From positions 372,001 through 436,000 of the forward strand of contig NZ_JAUEMJ010000002.1 in assembly GCF_030403505.1 (NCBI RefSeq): a stretch of DNA of 64,000 bases, read 5' to 3'. Position 1 is the first letter of the stretch; every line of letters begins with the position of its first letter. The translations under genes and the position numbers were made by a program. Positions 53,330 to 62,245 of this stretch are shown here, piece after piece. The DNA is from Glycomyces tritici (lineage in GTDB: Bacteria > Actinomycetota > Actinomycetes > Mycobacteriales > Micromonosporaceae). Under the pieces are notes generated by a model that was given only the letters and a program-made list of their open reading frames with translations, searched no databases and was not told where the DNA came from.

Positions 53330-55246
53330 TCAGCGCAGCCCGTAGGAGCGGATGGTGGTGTGGGTGACGGTGTTGCCCGCCTCGTCGGCGGCGGTGAAGC
53401 GCACGGACACGAACGCCGCGTCCTCGGGGTGCTCGAGCTCGGCCGTGGCGCTGTTGCCGTCGCGGTCGATGTCGACGAGGTCCCAGGTGGCGCCGTCGTC
53501 GTAGGACACCTCGAAGGTCATGGCGGTGCAGTCCTGCTGCTCCGCGCCCGGCTGGGTGGCGAACTCGAGTTCGACGTCCTGGTCGTCCCCGGCCTCGGCG
53601 TAGCCGTTCTCGATGTCCTCGGCGTCGAAGTTCACCACCGAGACCGGCAGGATCACGTCGGTCCCGCCCGACGGGACCGCGAACGACCACTCGGCTGTGG
53701 CGGCGGTGCCGAGGTTCGTCCACGGCACGTCACGGGTGGCCTCGGCGTAGAGCTCGTATCGGCCCTCGCCGACGAGCGCGAGGTCGGTGGCGAGCGCGCC
53801 GCCGTACTCGGACTTGCCGACCCCCAGGCCGTTCTGGCTCAGCACGGTCTGGCCGGGGCTCTCGTAGGAGTTGATCGCCTCGCCGGGCGCGCCGCTGGAG
53901 AACAGCGACGGGTTGGTGAGCAGCACTTCGTAGGAGTCCATCCGGGCGAAGCGCGGCAGGAAGTACTCGACGCCGGCGAGGTCGACGCCCGCGGTGATCG
54001 GCCCCTGGTTCCAGGTGGACTTGGCGCTCGAGCCGGGCCGCAGCGTGCCGCTGTGGTGCAGGACGTCGGCGTACGGTTCGTCCCCCTCGGCGTCGAATCC
54101 GAGGGTGCCCATGTGGGACCAGTCGACCTCCGGGTGGGGCGTGTAGTACTCGGTCCGCTGCGACGGCACTGCGACGATGCCGCTGTGCCGGTAGCCGGAC
54201 GCAGGGTGGTTCGGGTGGAACGAGAGGTTGGACCGGCCCATCAGCGTGTCGACGCCCAGGCTCTGGTAATCCATCTTCATCTTCGCGAGGTCGTCGTCCT
54301 CATAGGAGAACACGGGATCCGCGGGGATGCCGGCGTCGTGCAGGCCGAACATGCTGTAGCTGTATGGCTTGCGGGTGCCTTCGGGGCTGACGAGCTCCTG
54401 GCGGAGCACGAAGCCGACGTCGCGGCCGGACGTGTCGAAGTCGGTTGGCACCACCGAGACGGACCATTCCGGTCCGGCGAGGAGGCCGCCTCCGTTGCCG
54501 TCGCGGGTTCCCGGCACGTTGCTGAAGACGTCGACCTCGATGGCCTGCGCTTCGGTCTCCCGTTCGACCGCGAACCCGGTCTCGCGGGCGGCGGCGCCGT
54601 CGAAGACGACCGGTTCGGTGTCGGCGCCGACCTCGAGTTCGATCACTCCGGCGATCGTCGCGGGAAACTCGTACCGGTCCATCAGGATGACGACGTGGTA
54701 GCGGCCGGGCGCCATGTCGACGGCGGCCGAGCCGCCTTCGAACATCTCGCTGCCGAGCTCGCCGGTGTCGATCTCGGCCCAGCGCAGGGACACGACCTCC
54801 GGCGCCGATCCGTCGGACCACAGTGCGGTGAAGTCGACCGTGACGGCATCGGCGGGGGTGGCCGCCGGGTCGGTCTCGTCCGCGAGCAGGTCGGCCGCCC
54901 CCGGGTCGCCCGCGTCGGTGATCCCGTTGCGGGCCAGTGCGTCGATGTTGAACTGGGCTTCGGTGAACGTGCCGTCGGCGAGGCCGCCGAGCGCTTCCAC
55001 GGGGATGAGGAGGCGGTCGCCGTCGGGTTCGGTCGCGGTGTGGAACGCGCCGGTGCCGCCTGCTGCGGATTCGGTCAGGAAGGAGCCGTCGGCGGTCAGG
55101 CGGACCTGGTCGCCGGTCGGCAGGGTGATCGTGCCCGCGTCCGCGGGCGGGGCCGCTTCCGCTGCGGCGGGCGCGGCGTGTGCGGGGCCGGCGGCGGTCA
55201 GCGCGCCTGCCAGTGCGAGGGCCGCGAGTGGGTGGTGCAGTCGCAA
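53330..55246 (-). CDS. secreted protein resembling S8 protease flanking domains, without a protease domain
   Basis: The 638-residue protein has a signal peptide (MRLHHPLAALALAGALTAAGPAHA). The next part (TITLPTGDQVRLTADGSFL ... FTEAQFNIDALARNGITD) matches the N-terminal pro-region of actinobacterial subtilisin-like (S8) secreted proteases. Residues ~130-240 (TALWSDGSAPEVVSL, VDMAPGRYHVVILMDRYEF, DGAAARETGFAVERE) match their C-terminal domains. None of the Asp, His or GTSMA motifs of the S8 catalytic domain is found. The end (VSYDDGATWDLVDIDRDGNS) is an extracellular beta domain. Start is TTG 55246 with GGAGA upstream. It may be a natural inhibitor, chaperone or binding protein. Confidence 0.7.
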   Translation of the reverse strand: MRLHHPLAALALAGALTAAGPAHAAPAAAEAAPPADAGTITLPTGDQVRLTADGSFLTESAAGGTGAFHTATEPDGDRLLIPVEALGGLADGTFTEAQFNIDALARNGITDAGDPGAADLLADETDPAATPADAVTVDFTALWSDGSAPEVVSLRWAEIDTGELGSEMFEGGSAAVDMAPGRYHVVILMDRYEFPATIAGVIELEVGADTEPVVFDGAAARETGFAVERETEAQAIEVDVFSNVPGTRDGNGGGLLAGPEWSVSVVPTDFDTSGRDVGFVLRQELVSPEGTRKPYSYSMFGLHDAGIPADPVFSYEDDDLAKMKMDYQSLGVDTLMGRSNLSFHPNHPASGYRHSGIVAVPSQRTEYYTPHPEVDWSHMGTLGFDAEGDEPYADVLHHSGTLRPGSSAKSTWNQGPITAGVDLAGVEYFLPRFARMDSYEVLLTNPSLFSSGAPGEAINSYESPGQTVLSQNGLGVGKSEYGGALATDLALVGEGRYELYAEATRDVPWTNLGTAATAEWSFAVPSGGTDVILPVSVVNFDAEDIENGYAEAGDDQDVELEFATQPGAEQQDCTAMTFEVSYDDGATWDLVDIDRDGNSATAELEHPEDAAFVSVRFTAADEAGNTVTHTTIRSYGLR

Positions 55247-55330
55247 GGCGTCTCCAAGATCGGTCGGCGGTCAACGGGTTCGCTGTCCGACTTGGAGACT
55301 CCGCATACCCTGTATGCGGTTGCACGCGGG

Positions 55331-56530
55331 TCAGGCCGAGTCCGGGAGCCGCTCGGTCCAGGCGGCGATGCCGTTCTCGGTCAGGATCATGTCCCAGGCG
55401 GCTTCGGCCGCGCCCAGGATGGGGGCGTCGGGACCGAGGGCGGAGGAGAGGATGCGGGGCGGGTCGTCGCGGCGGAAGCCCATGAGGCCGGTGCCGTAGG
55501 CGTGCTCGAAGGGTTCGCGTGCGGCGCGGCGCAGTTCGGGGGCGAGGCCGCCGAGGCAGACGATCTCGGGGTCGAGGATGTTGACGAGCCCGGCGGTGCC
55601 GCGGCCGAGGACGGCGGCGCATTCCTCAACGGCCGCGCGGGATTCGGGGTCGACGAGAGCTTCGATGAGGTAGGCGCGGGGGTCCTCCGGTTCGTCCTCG
55701 CCGCGCAGGCGCGCGACGGCGCGGCCGTCGACCGCGACGTCCCAGCAGCCGTGCGCGCCGCACGGGCAGGCGACGAGAGGGTCGCCGAGGGGCGCGTGGC
55801 CGAACTCGCCGCCGGCGCCGGTGGCGCCGGTGACCGCGTGGCCCTCGTCGACGAAGATCCCGCCGATGCCGACCTCGATGGTCAGGTAGAGGACGCTCCG
55901 GCCGGGGTGGGAGCGCCGCGCCTCGGCGAGGCCGGCGAGTGTGGCGTCGTTGCCGAGGGCTTGGGGCACACCGGGAAGGAGCGGCGCGACTTCGAGGTCG
56001 CGCCAGCCGAGCACACTGGACTGCACGATCGCGTTGCGGCGCACGGTGCCGGTGGCGGAGATCGAGACGGCCTGGACGCGTCCGTCGTAGCGGCTCGCGA
56101 GACCGCCGACGGCGGCGCGGATGTCGGCGAAGACGCGTTCGGGGCGTTTGGAGGCGTGGCGGCCGGTGGTCGTGTCGACAAGGGTCCCTTCGAGGTCGGC
56201 GATGGCGACGACCCAGTCGGCGTAGCGGACGTCGACGACGGCGGCGAGGGGCCCTTCGGGGTGGGCGTGGAGCGTGGTGGTGGGGCGGCCGCGGCCGGTG
56301 GGCGGGGCGGGGGCTTCGGCGAGGAGGTCGAGGGCGCGCAGGCGCGCGGAGATCTCGGTGGCGGTGCCGCTGCCCACGTGCATGGCGCGGGCCGCCTCGG
56401 CGCGGGTGACGCCGGGCCGGGAGCGCACGAGTTTGAGGAGGTCGAGTGCGCCGCTCCAGCGGGCGGCCTCGGCGCGCCCGACTTTGGCGGGGCTCGGGTC
56501 GTCGGCGGGGGCAGGGGTTCTGGCTTGCAC
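55331..56530 (-). CDS. ROK-family transcriptional regulator/sugar kinase homologue
   Basis: The 399-residue protein has an N-terminal winged helix (about 25-75: LLKLVRSRPGVTRAEAARAM, ATEISARLRALDLL) and a ROK sugar-kinase-like domain, with GNDATLAGLAEA, the LTIEVGIGGIFVDEGHAVTGATGAGGEFGH sugar-binding region and the zinc site CPCGAHGC. It probably represses a sugar-use operon. The start is GTG 56530 with GGAGG 7 nt upstream. It is divergent from the HAD-MFS pair; the 59-bp region between them contains CTCG-N5-CGAG flanked by AT-rich bases, a possible operator. Confidence 0.88.
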   Translation of the reverse strand: MQARTPAPADDPSPAKVGRAEAARWSGALDLLKLVRSRPGVTRAEAARAMHVGSGTATEISARLRALDLLAEAPAPPTGRGRPTTTLHAHPEGPLAAVVDVRYADWVVAIADLEGTLVDTTTGRHASKRPERVFADIRAAVGGLASRYDGRVQAVSISATGTVRRNAIVQSSVLGWRDLEVAPLLPGVPQALGNDATLAGLAEARRSHPGRSVLYLTIEVGIGGIFVDEGHAVTGATGAGGEFGHAPLGDPLVACPCGAHGCWDVAVDGRAVARLRGEDEPEDPRAYLIEALVDPESRAAVEECAAVLGRGTAGLVNILDPEIVCLGGLAPELRRAAREPFEHAYGTGLMGFRRDDPPRILSSALGPDAPILGAAEAAWDMILTENGIAAWTERLPDSA

Positions 56531-56589
56531 TCGGGGACCTCCAGGAATTATCCTCGCGTTACGAGTTTATTTCTACCCCGGAGGGCTTC

Positions 56590-57216
56590 ATGCGAAGCTA
56601 CAGCAACCCCGAAGCCGTCCTGCTCGACATGGACGGCACACTCGTCGACTCCGACGGCGCGGTCGAACGCGCCTGGGCGGCATGGGCCGTCGAATACGGC
56701 GTCGACCCCGCGCTCGTCCTCGCGAACATCCACGGCAGCCCCGCCTCGACCACCGCCGCCCGGCTCCGGCCCGACCTCGACGCGGCACAGGTCGATGCGG
56801 CCGCCGCACGGCAGCTCGAGCTCCAGTACGACGACCTCGCCGACGTCGTCCCGACCCGAGGCGCCGAGCGGCTGCTCGCGGTGCTCGAGCGGATCGGCAT
56901 GCCGTGGGCGGTGGTCACCAGCGCCGACGACCGGCTCGCGAAGGCCCGGCTCGCCGCCGCGGGCATCCGGCCGCCGCTGCTGTTCACGTTCGAGGACGTC
57001 GCCCGCGGCAAGCCCGACCCGGAAGGGTTCCTGCTGGCCGCCAAGGCGCTCGGCGCCGACCCCGCCGCGTGCCTCGTCGTCGAGGACTCCGAGCCGGGCC
57101 TGGCCGCGGGCCGCGCGGCGGGCGCGATGACCGCGTCCCTGCGCGGGCTCGACGCCGACGTCCGCCTCACCGACCTCGGGCACCTCGCGGAGCTGCTGGT
57201 GCCCGATGGCCGTTGA
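56590..57216 (+). CDS. HAD-superfamily hydrolase (beta-phosphoglucomutase/phosphatase-like)
   Basis: The 208-residue HAD protein has AVLLDMDGTLVDSDG (motif I), WAVVTSADD (motif II), GKPDPEGFLLAAKALG (motif III) and CLVVEDSEPGLAAGRAAG (motif IV), typical of the class I subfamily that dephosphorylates sugar phosphates. GGAGGG precedes the ATG at 56590. Divergent from the ROK gene and overlapping the MFS gene by 11 nt, it may act on a phosphorylated sugar imported or exported by that transporter. Confidence 0.9.
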   Translation: MRSYSNPEAVLLDMDGTLVDSDGAVERAWAAWAVEYGVDPALVLANIHGSPASTTAARLRPDLDAAQVDAAAARQLELQYDDLADVVPTRGAERLLAVLERIGMPWAVVTSADDRLAKARLAAAGIRPPLLFTFEDVARGKPDPEGFLLAAKALGADPAACLVVEDSEPGLAAGRAAGAMTASLRGLDADVRLTDLGHLAELLVPDGR

Positions 57217-58318
57217 CACCGAGGCCCGGCAGGCGGCCTCCCGCGACCTGAGCCGCGTCGTCGCGTTCGCGCAGATCGGCCTCGGACTCCTGGTGAGCTC
57301 CTACGGGCCGTACCTGGCCGGGATCGCCGCCGAACTCGACCGGCCCCGCGGCGAACTCGTATGGCTGACCATGACGTTCGGCGCGGGCCTGGTCCTGGCC
57401 GCCGCGGCGGGCCCGGCCGTGCTCCGCGCGGGCGCGGGCCTGGTGATGCGCCTGGCGTGCGCCGTCATCGCGGTCGGCGCGGTGGTCATGGCCGCGTCGC
57501 CGCAGCTCCCCCTCGCGGGCACCGGCTCGGTCCTCGTCGGATTCGGTTGCGCCGCAGTCGCTCTCGCGACGCCGTCGCTGCTGCGCGGTCCCGGTGCGGC
57601 GAAGCGGATCACCATCATGGTCGGCCTCGCCAGCGCCGCGGGCGTCTGCGCGCCACTGGCGTTCGGGGCGCTGGAGTCGGCGGGCGTGCCCGGCCGCTGG
57701 GCGCTCCTGAGCGCCGTCCCGGTGCTGGTCGCGGGGGCCTTGCACCGGACGGTGACAGGCCCGCCGGACGACGCCGCGGCCGTCGGCGGCGGCGTGCCGG
57801 TCGGCCCGGCCGCGCTCGCGTGGTCCCGGATCGTCCTCTGTGTAGGGATCGAGTTCTGCTTCTCGATCTGGAGCGTGGCCCGCCTGGTGGACACCGGGGT
57901 CGCGCTCGGCACCGCTTCGGCACTGGGGGCGAGCTTCGGCATCGGGATGGCCGCGGGCCGCCTGGTGGGACCGCGGTTCGTGGACCGGCCGTGGGCGGAG
58001 CCCGCGGCGCTGGCGACGATCGCGGTCGGCACGGTGGTGGTGTACCTGGGGCAGGACCCGGTGGCGGTGACCGCCGGGATCGCGGTCGCGAGCCTGGGGA
58101 TCGCGCCGCTGTACCCGATCATGCTGGGGCGCCTGGTGGGCATCCCGGGTCTGAGCGGGCGGCACTCGGCGTCGATCGGGTCGCTGGCTTCGGGTGCGGC
58201 GATCCTGTCGGCGCCGGCCGCGCTGGGCTGGCTGGACGGGCGGATCGGGCTGCGGGAGGCGTTCCTGCTGCCGATTCCGCTGCTGGTGATCCTGCTGGTC
58301 CTGTCGAAGCGCAGGTAG
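57206..58318 (+). CDS. MFS transporter
   Basis: The 370-residue protein has 11-12 membrane segments and resembles short sugar-type MFS proteins (SSYGPYLAGIAAELDRPRGEL at helix 1-2; FSIWSVARLVDTGVALG; HSASIGSLASGAAILSAPAALGWLDGR). The start ATG overlaps the HAD gene. Probably under control of the ROK regulator. The substrate is not known. Confidence 0.82.
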   Translation: MAVDTEARQAASRDLSRVVAFAQIGLGLLVSSYGPYLAGIAAELDRPRGELVWLTMTFGAGLVLAAAAGPAVLRAGAGLVMRLACAVIAVGAVVMAASPQLPLAGTGSVLVGFGCAAVALATPSLLRGPGAAKRITIMVGLASAAGVCAPLAFGALESAGVPGRWALLSAVPVLVAGALHRTVTGPPDDAAAVGGGVPVGPAALAWSRIVLCVGIEFCFSIWSVARLVDTGVALGTASALGASFGIGMAAGRLVGPRFVDRPWAEPAALATIAVGTVVVYLGQDPVAVTAGIAVASLGIAPLYPIMLGRLVGIPGLSGRHSASIGSLASGAAILSAPAALGWLDGRIGLREAFLLPIPLLVILLVLSKRR

Positions 58319-58323
58319 CAGAA

Positions 58324-58352
58324 CGGCCCCGGACCGCAGTGGTCCGGGGCCG
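58324..58352. terminator. bidirectional hairpin terminator
   Basis: CGGCCCCGGACC (58324-58335) and GGTCCGGGGCCG (58341-58352) form a perfect 12-bp stem between the MFS gene and convergent terC. Confidence 0.85.
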
Positions 58353-58363
58353 CTGTTCGCCTG

Positions 58364-59365
58364 CTATTGACCGTCTTCCTTCTTCTTGGTGGCCGAGAGC
58401 GAGCCGGCGTGGGCCTTCTCCTCGGGGCTCATGCGGGTCTTGATGAGGCTGGCCACGGTGACCACGACGAGGACGCCGATGACCACGATGAGGCTGAGCG
58501 GCGTCGAGACCTCGGGGATCGAGGGGTTGATGTCGACGTGGGCCCAGTGCAGGACCAGCTTGACGCCGATGAACAGCAGGATGATCGCCAGGCCGGCCGA
58601 GAGGTAGACGAGGCGGTCGAGCAGGCCCTTGACGAGGAAGAACAGGGCGCGCAGGCCCAGCAGCGCGAAGGCGTTCGCGGTGAAGACGATGTACGGCTCC
58701 TGCGTGACGCCGAAGACGGCCGGGATGGAGTCGAGCGCGAAGAGCAGGTCGACGCTGCCGATGGCGATGAGGACGATGAACAGCGGGGTGAACAGCCGCT
58801 TGCCGTCCACTTTGGTGATGAGCTTGCCGTCGACGTAGTCGGGGGTGATGGGCAGGAAGCGGCGGGCGCCGCGGACCATCAGGTTGGACTCGACGTCCGG
58901 ATCCTCGTTGCGGTGGCGGAAGAGCTGGATCGCCGTGTAGACGAGCAGCAGGCCGAACAGCAGGAACATGAACGAGAACGAGTTGATCAGCGCGGAGCCG
59001 AGTGCGATGAAGATGGCGCGCATGATGAGCGCGAGCACGATGCCGAAGGTGAGGACCTTGTGCTGGTGGTGGTCGGGTACCGCGAAGGTGCTCATGATGA
59101 TCACGAACACGAACAGGTTGTCGACCGAGAGGCTCTTCTCGATGATGTAGCCGGCGAAGTACTCGGTGCCGGCGGCGTTCCCGTACTGGGTGCCGAACCA
59201 GATGCCGAAGGCGATCGCGATGGCGATGTAGAAGACCGACCAGGCCGTGGCCTCTTTGAAGCCGACATGATGCGGGCGCACTGCTGCGAGGATCAGGTCC
59301 ACCGCCAGCAGGACGACGATGAGGCCGATGGTTCCGGCCCAAGTGAGTGGGCTGATTTCGAGCAA
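58364..59365 (-). CDS. TerC-family integral membrane protein
   Basis: The 333-residue protein has eight to nine membrane segments with EYFAGYIIEKSLSVDNLFVF (the TerC acidic motif) and FTANAFALLGLRALFFLVKG. TerC/Alx proteins export manganese or supply metal to secreted enzymes; tellurite resistance is one phenotype. The start is TTG 59365 with GGAGGAAG upstream. No yybP-ykoY manganese riboswitch was recognised in the leader. Confidence 0.93.
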   Translation of the reverse strand: MLEISPLTWAGTIGLIVVLLAVDLILAAVRPHHVGFKEATAWSVFYIAIAIAFGIWFGTQYGNAAGTEYFAGYIIEKSLSVDNLFVFVIIMSTFAVPDHHQHKVLTFGIVLALIMRAIFIALGSALINSFSFMFLLFGLLLVYTAIQLFRHRNEDPDVESNLMVRGARRFLPITPDYVDGKLITKVDGKRLFTPLFIVLIAIGSVDLLFALDSIPAVFGVTQEPYIVFTANAFALLGLRALFFLVKGLLDRLVYLSAGLAIILLFIGVKLVLHWAHVDINPSIPEVSTPLSLIVVIGVLVVVTVASLIKTRMSPEEKAHAGSLSATKKKEDGQ

Positions 59366-59578
59366 CGCTTCCTCCGTCAGATTGCCATCATCACGACTGC
59401 AGGGCTGACATCATCCCCCCAGTGCCCGCATCCTAACGGCCGCTTGCCCCGTTTGTCACGACCACCCTGACGACCGTGACATCGACCAAAGCATGATCAC
59501 CGCCACCGCGCGGCCGAATCGGCGAACCGGGGGCGCCGTGTCGGCGCTCGTGCATGGGAAGGCCCGCAAGGGAACGGG

Positions 59579-60121
59579 TCACCTGGCGGGTGCGGAGGCG
59601 AACCCCTCGAGAGCGGCGGCCTGGACGCGGCTGAGCCGGTAGCCGGCGTGGGCGGCGCGGGGGAAGACCTCGGCGGCGTGCCAGTGCTCGGCGCGGACAC
59701 TGGTGGCGACGCCGATGCGGCGCATGTAGGCGCGCAGGGCCTCGGAAAGCTCGAAGGCGTCGAAGAGGTAGACGTGGTCGATGCTCCAGGGCCGGTGCGT
59801 CCCGGGCCTGGCGGCGGTGCGCGGGCCGGTCATGACCAGGTAGTGCTCGAGTTCGTCGGAGTCGACCATGTCGAGCAGGCCCTCATGGCGCGTGTAGTGC
59901 TTGATGTTGACCGTGCGCCCGGCGAGGGGGCCGCTGCGGAACCAGCCGTCCACGGCGTGGCCCCCGCCCGGTTCGAGCTCGATGTCGAAGACCTGGGCGG
60001 CGATCCAGTCTGAGAGGTGGCCGTGGGCGAGCGGGCGGCCGACGATGTCGGCGATGCGGGCCTCGATCTCGCCCCGCGCCTGGAGGAGCATGGCGACCGA
60101 CTTGAGTCCGTTTTCGTCCAT
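59579..60121 (-). CDS. hypothetical protein, possible PD-(D/E)XK nuclease-like fold
   Basis: The 180-residue protein contains GHLSDWIAAQVFDIEL, AVDGWFRSGPLAGRTVNIKHYTRHEGLLD and YLVMTGPR. The spacing D-G ... N-I-K-x-Y resembles the DG...(V)xIK motif of PD-(D/E)XK-like proteins related to restriction endonucleases, although the residue before IK is Asn rather than Glu or Gln. It may be a standalone nuclease-fold protein of unknown role. It lies 85 nt downstream of a TetR gene on the same strand. Confidence 0.55.
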   Translation of the reverse strand: MDENGLKSVAMLLQARGEIEARIADIVGRPLAHGHLSDWIAAQVFDIELEPGGGHAVDGWFRSGPLAGRTVNIKHYTRHEGLLDMVDSDELEHYLVMTGPRTAARPGTHRPWSIDHVYLFDAFELSEALRAYMRRIGVATSVRAEHWHAAEVFPRAAHAGYRLSRVQAAALEGFASAPAR

Positions 60122-60206
60122 CAGCGCTCCTCGGGTCGGCCCTCGCCGCTCATCGTACCGAGGGGGCGCCGGGTCCGCCGCCTTCGCCGGGTGGGCGAGG
60201 GGTCCG

Positions 60207-60812
60207 TCAGGCCCGGCCCGCGTGCGCCTCGACGGCCGTGGTGAGAAGGCCGCTGATCGACTGGAGGCGGTCGGCCATGGCCTCGGGGTCGAGCGGTTCC
60301 TCCCCCGATTCGAGCCAGGCCGCCATGAGGGCGGTGCCGCCGCCGGTGACGAACACCGCGAAGTCCTCGACGGCGCCGGCCGGGACGGCCTCGCCGTAGC
60401 GGGCGAGGAGGGCGTCGCACCGCAGCGGCGAGAGCAGGCCGCCCACGACCTGGCCGAGCGCGAAGGCGTTCGCGGTCGCGAACATCGCCCGGTAGAAGTC
60501 CTGGTGGGCGGCGAAGTGACGGGCGATCGCGAGGGCGCGGTCGCGGCCGGAGTCCTCCCCGTGGGCGTCGTCCCCGTGCTCGGCGAGTTCCCGGCGGGCC
60601 AGGTCGAGGGCCGCTTCCAAGAGGAGGGTGTCGCGGTCGCCGTAGTGGAGGTAGACGAGCTGGCGGCTCACTCCGGCGGCATCGGCGATGTCGGATACCG
60701 GGACGTTCGCGGTGCCGCGCGCGCTCACCAGCGCGGTCGCGGCGCCCAGGAGGGCGGCGCGGGTTCGTCGCACCCGGCGGTCTTTGGCGGGTGGCGGAGT
60801 CGGGAGGCTCAC
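60207..60812 (-). CDS. TetR-family regulator
   Basis: The 201-residue protein has a TetR helix-turn-helix at about 14-60 (RAALLGAATALVSARGTANVP, ISDAAGVSRQLVYLHYGDRDTL-like). Start GTG 60812 has no ribosome binding site; TCTAAC about 10 nt upstream could be a -10 of a leaderless message. Just upstream is a GACATCTGTC repeat (60825-60834) that also covers the end of the ychJ-like gene, a possible autoregulatory site. Its targets are not evident. Confidence 0.85.
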   Translation of the reverse strand: MSLPTPPPAKDRRVRRTRAALLGAATALVSARGTANVPVSDIADAAGVSRQLVYLHYGDRDTLLLEAALDLARRELAEHGDDAHGEDSGRDRALAIARHFAAHQDFYRAMFATANAFALGQVVGGLLSPLRCDALLARYGEAVPAGAVEDFAVFVTGGGTALMAAWLESGEEPLDPEAMADRLQSISGLLTTAVEAHAGRA

Positions 60813-60832
60813 CCGACGAGGTTAGACATCTG

Positions 60833-61255
60833 TCAATCGATCGACAAGTCGTTCGACGGACCGATCGCGTCGAGGTACATCCAGTCGCCGCCGATGCGCT
60901 CGAACTCGCTGTTCTCGGTCTGGGAGCCGGGGCCGTCGGCGTCGGTGTAGTCGGCGCGGAAGCGGACGGTGCCCTGGGTGTGGAGCGGGGAGCCGCCGGT
61001 GGTCTCGAGGATGTGGAGGCCGGTGAAGCGGCGGCTGTCGTCGTGCAGGTCGAGGTGTTCGGGCCGGGTCGCCGGGTGCCAGGTGCGCAGCAGGTAGGCG
61101 GCGTCGCCGAGGGCGAAGGCGCTGTAGCGGGAGCGCATGAGGGCTTCGGCGGTGGCGGCCTTCGCGGTGCCGGCGTGCAGCGGCCCGCAGCAGGCGGTGT
61201 ACGCGGCGCCGGAGCCGCACGGGCACGGGCGCGTCTGACGGGTGCGTCTGGGCAT
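60833..61255 (-). CDS. YchJ-family SEC-C zinc-binding protein (UPF0225)
   Basis: The 140-residue protein has an N-terminal SEC-C zinc motif (CPCGSGAAYTACCGPLH) and the YchJ NTF2-like domain (ALMRSRYSAFALGDAAYLLRTWHP, FRADYTD). UPF0225 proteins are widespread and of unknown function. The stop is 20 nt from the TetR start, so the two may be co-transcribed. Confidence 0.93.
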   Translation of the reverse strand: MPRRTRQTRPCPCGSGAAYTACCGPLHAGTAKAATAEALMRSRYSAFALGDAAYLLRTWHPATRPEHLDLHDDSRRFTGLHILETTGGSPLHTQGTVRFRADYTDADGPGSQTENSEFERIGGDWMYLDAIGPSNDLSID

Positions 61256-61309
61256 GCCTGGATTGTGCCGGAGCGCCGCCCCCGCCCGGGGCCCGGTGCC
61301 GCGTCCGTT

Positions 61310-62125
61310 CTAGCAGTCTTCGAGGTACGGGGTGACGACCTCGGCGTACGCGGCCTGGCCGGCGGCGTTCGCGTGGAAGGACTCGATGGTGCCGGTGTAG
61401 CCGAGGATCCACGGGTCCGCGGAGCAGATCCCGTGGCCCGCGAAGGCGTCGCGGACGTCGGCGAACGCGAAGCCGTGCTCGTCGGCGACCGCTGCGGTCG
61501 TGTCGGCGAGGAGGTCCGCGGTCTCGTTCAGCAGCCCCTGCTCCTCGGGCGTGATCGCCAGGGTGCCGGAGCAGCTGGTGCCGCTGAACAGCTGCGGGTT
61601 GCCCACGATGGTGACGTCGGCGAACGGCGCGAGGTCCTCGACCTGGGTGTAGAGGTCGTCGAGCTCGGCCGGGAGGGACCCGGTGATGACGGCCTGGGCG
61701 TTGGTGATCGCGCCCTTGCACAGGGCCGTGTCGGTCCCGGCGCACGCGGCGAGGACCGAGGAGAACCCGGCGTCGTTGCCGCCCACGCCGATCGAGACCT
61801 CGCGGGTGCGCCAGGTGAGGTTGCCGAGCTGCTCGGCGACGACGTCCTCGACGCGGGCGCCGGAGCAGGCGTCGAAGGACAGGCGCGCGCCCATCGCCTC
61901 GGCCGCGAGCTGCGGGTAGGCGTTCGCGGAGCGGTAGCAGTCGCTGCCGTCGTCGGCGTAGTCGCCCGCGCCCACACCGGAGACGTACGAGTCGCCGAGG
62001 GCGACGTACCGCGGCGACCAGGTGTGGCCGGCCGAGGCCGGGGAGGCGAACGACGCGGCGGCGATGCCGGCCACGGCAGCGGCGGCGAGGGTGCGCGCGA
62101 GGCGCTTGGTGGAGTGTCGGTTCAT
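61310..62125 (-). CDS. secreted SGNH/GDSL-type hydrolase (copy 1)
   Basis: The 271-residue protein has a signal peptide (MNRHSTKRLARTLAAAAVAGIAAASFASPASA) and the SGNH blocks ALGDSYVSG (S46), GVGGNDAGF and SFHANAAGQ near the end. Six cysteines suggest disulfides. Such actinobacterial SGNH enzymes are extracellular esterases or lipases. AAGGAG precedes the ATG. It is paralogous to the next gene. Confidence 0.92.
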   Translation of the reverse strand: MNRHSTKRLARTLAAAAVAGIAAASFASPASAGHTWSPRYVALGDSYVSGVGAGDYADDGSDCYRSANAYPQLAAEAMGARLSFDACSGARVEDVVAEQLGNLTWRTREVSIGVGGNDAGFSSVLAACAGTDTALCKGAITNAQAVITGSLPAELDDLYTQVEDLAPFADVTIVGNPQLFSGTSCSGTLAITPEEQGLLNETADLLADTTAAVADEHGFAFADVRDAFAGHGICSADPWILGYTGTIESFHANAAGQAAYAEVVTPYLEDC

Positions 62126-62200
62126 CGGTCTCCTTGTGGTTCGGACGGGACCGGGAGGCCCGCCCCTGGGTGTGGAGGTGATCGCCGACCCGCGAATGCG

Positions 62201-62236
62201 AACCGGCCCCGAAGGAAGACTCCCGCGGGGCCGGTT
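62201..62236 (-). terminator. hairpin terminator between the SGNH paralogues
   Basis: AACCGGCCCCG (62201-62211) pairs with CGGGGCCGGTT (62226-62236), an 11-bp stem just past the stop of the upstream SGNH gene on the minus strand. Confidence 0.75.
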
Positions 62237-62245
62237 CCGGTTGCT

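Noticed and set aside
53360..57130. 1256-codon plus-strand frame
   Set aside because: Spans the antisense of two well-supported minus-strand genes (S8-like secreted protein and ROK) and then runs out of frame through the HAD gene.
59366..59500. Manganese riboswitch before terC
   Set aside because: The leader was compared with the yybP-ykoY core I remember; the conserved loops were not found.
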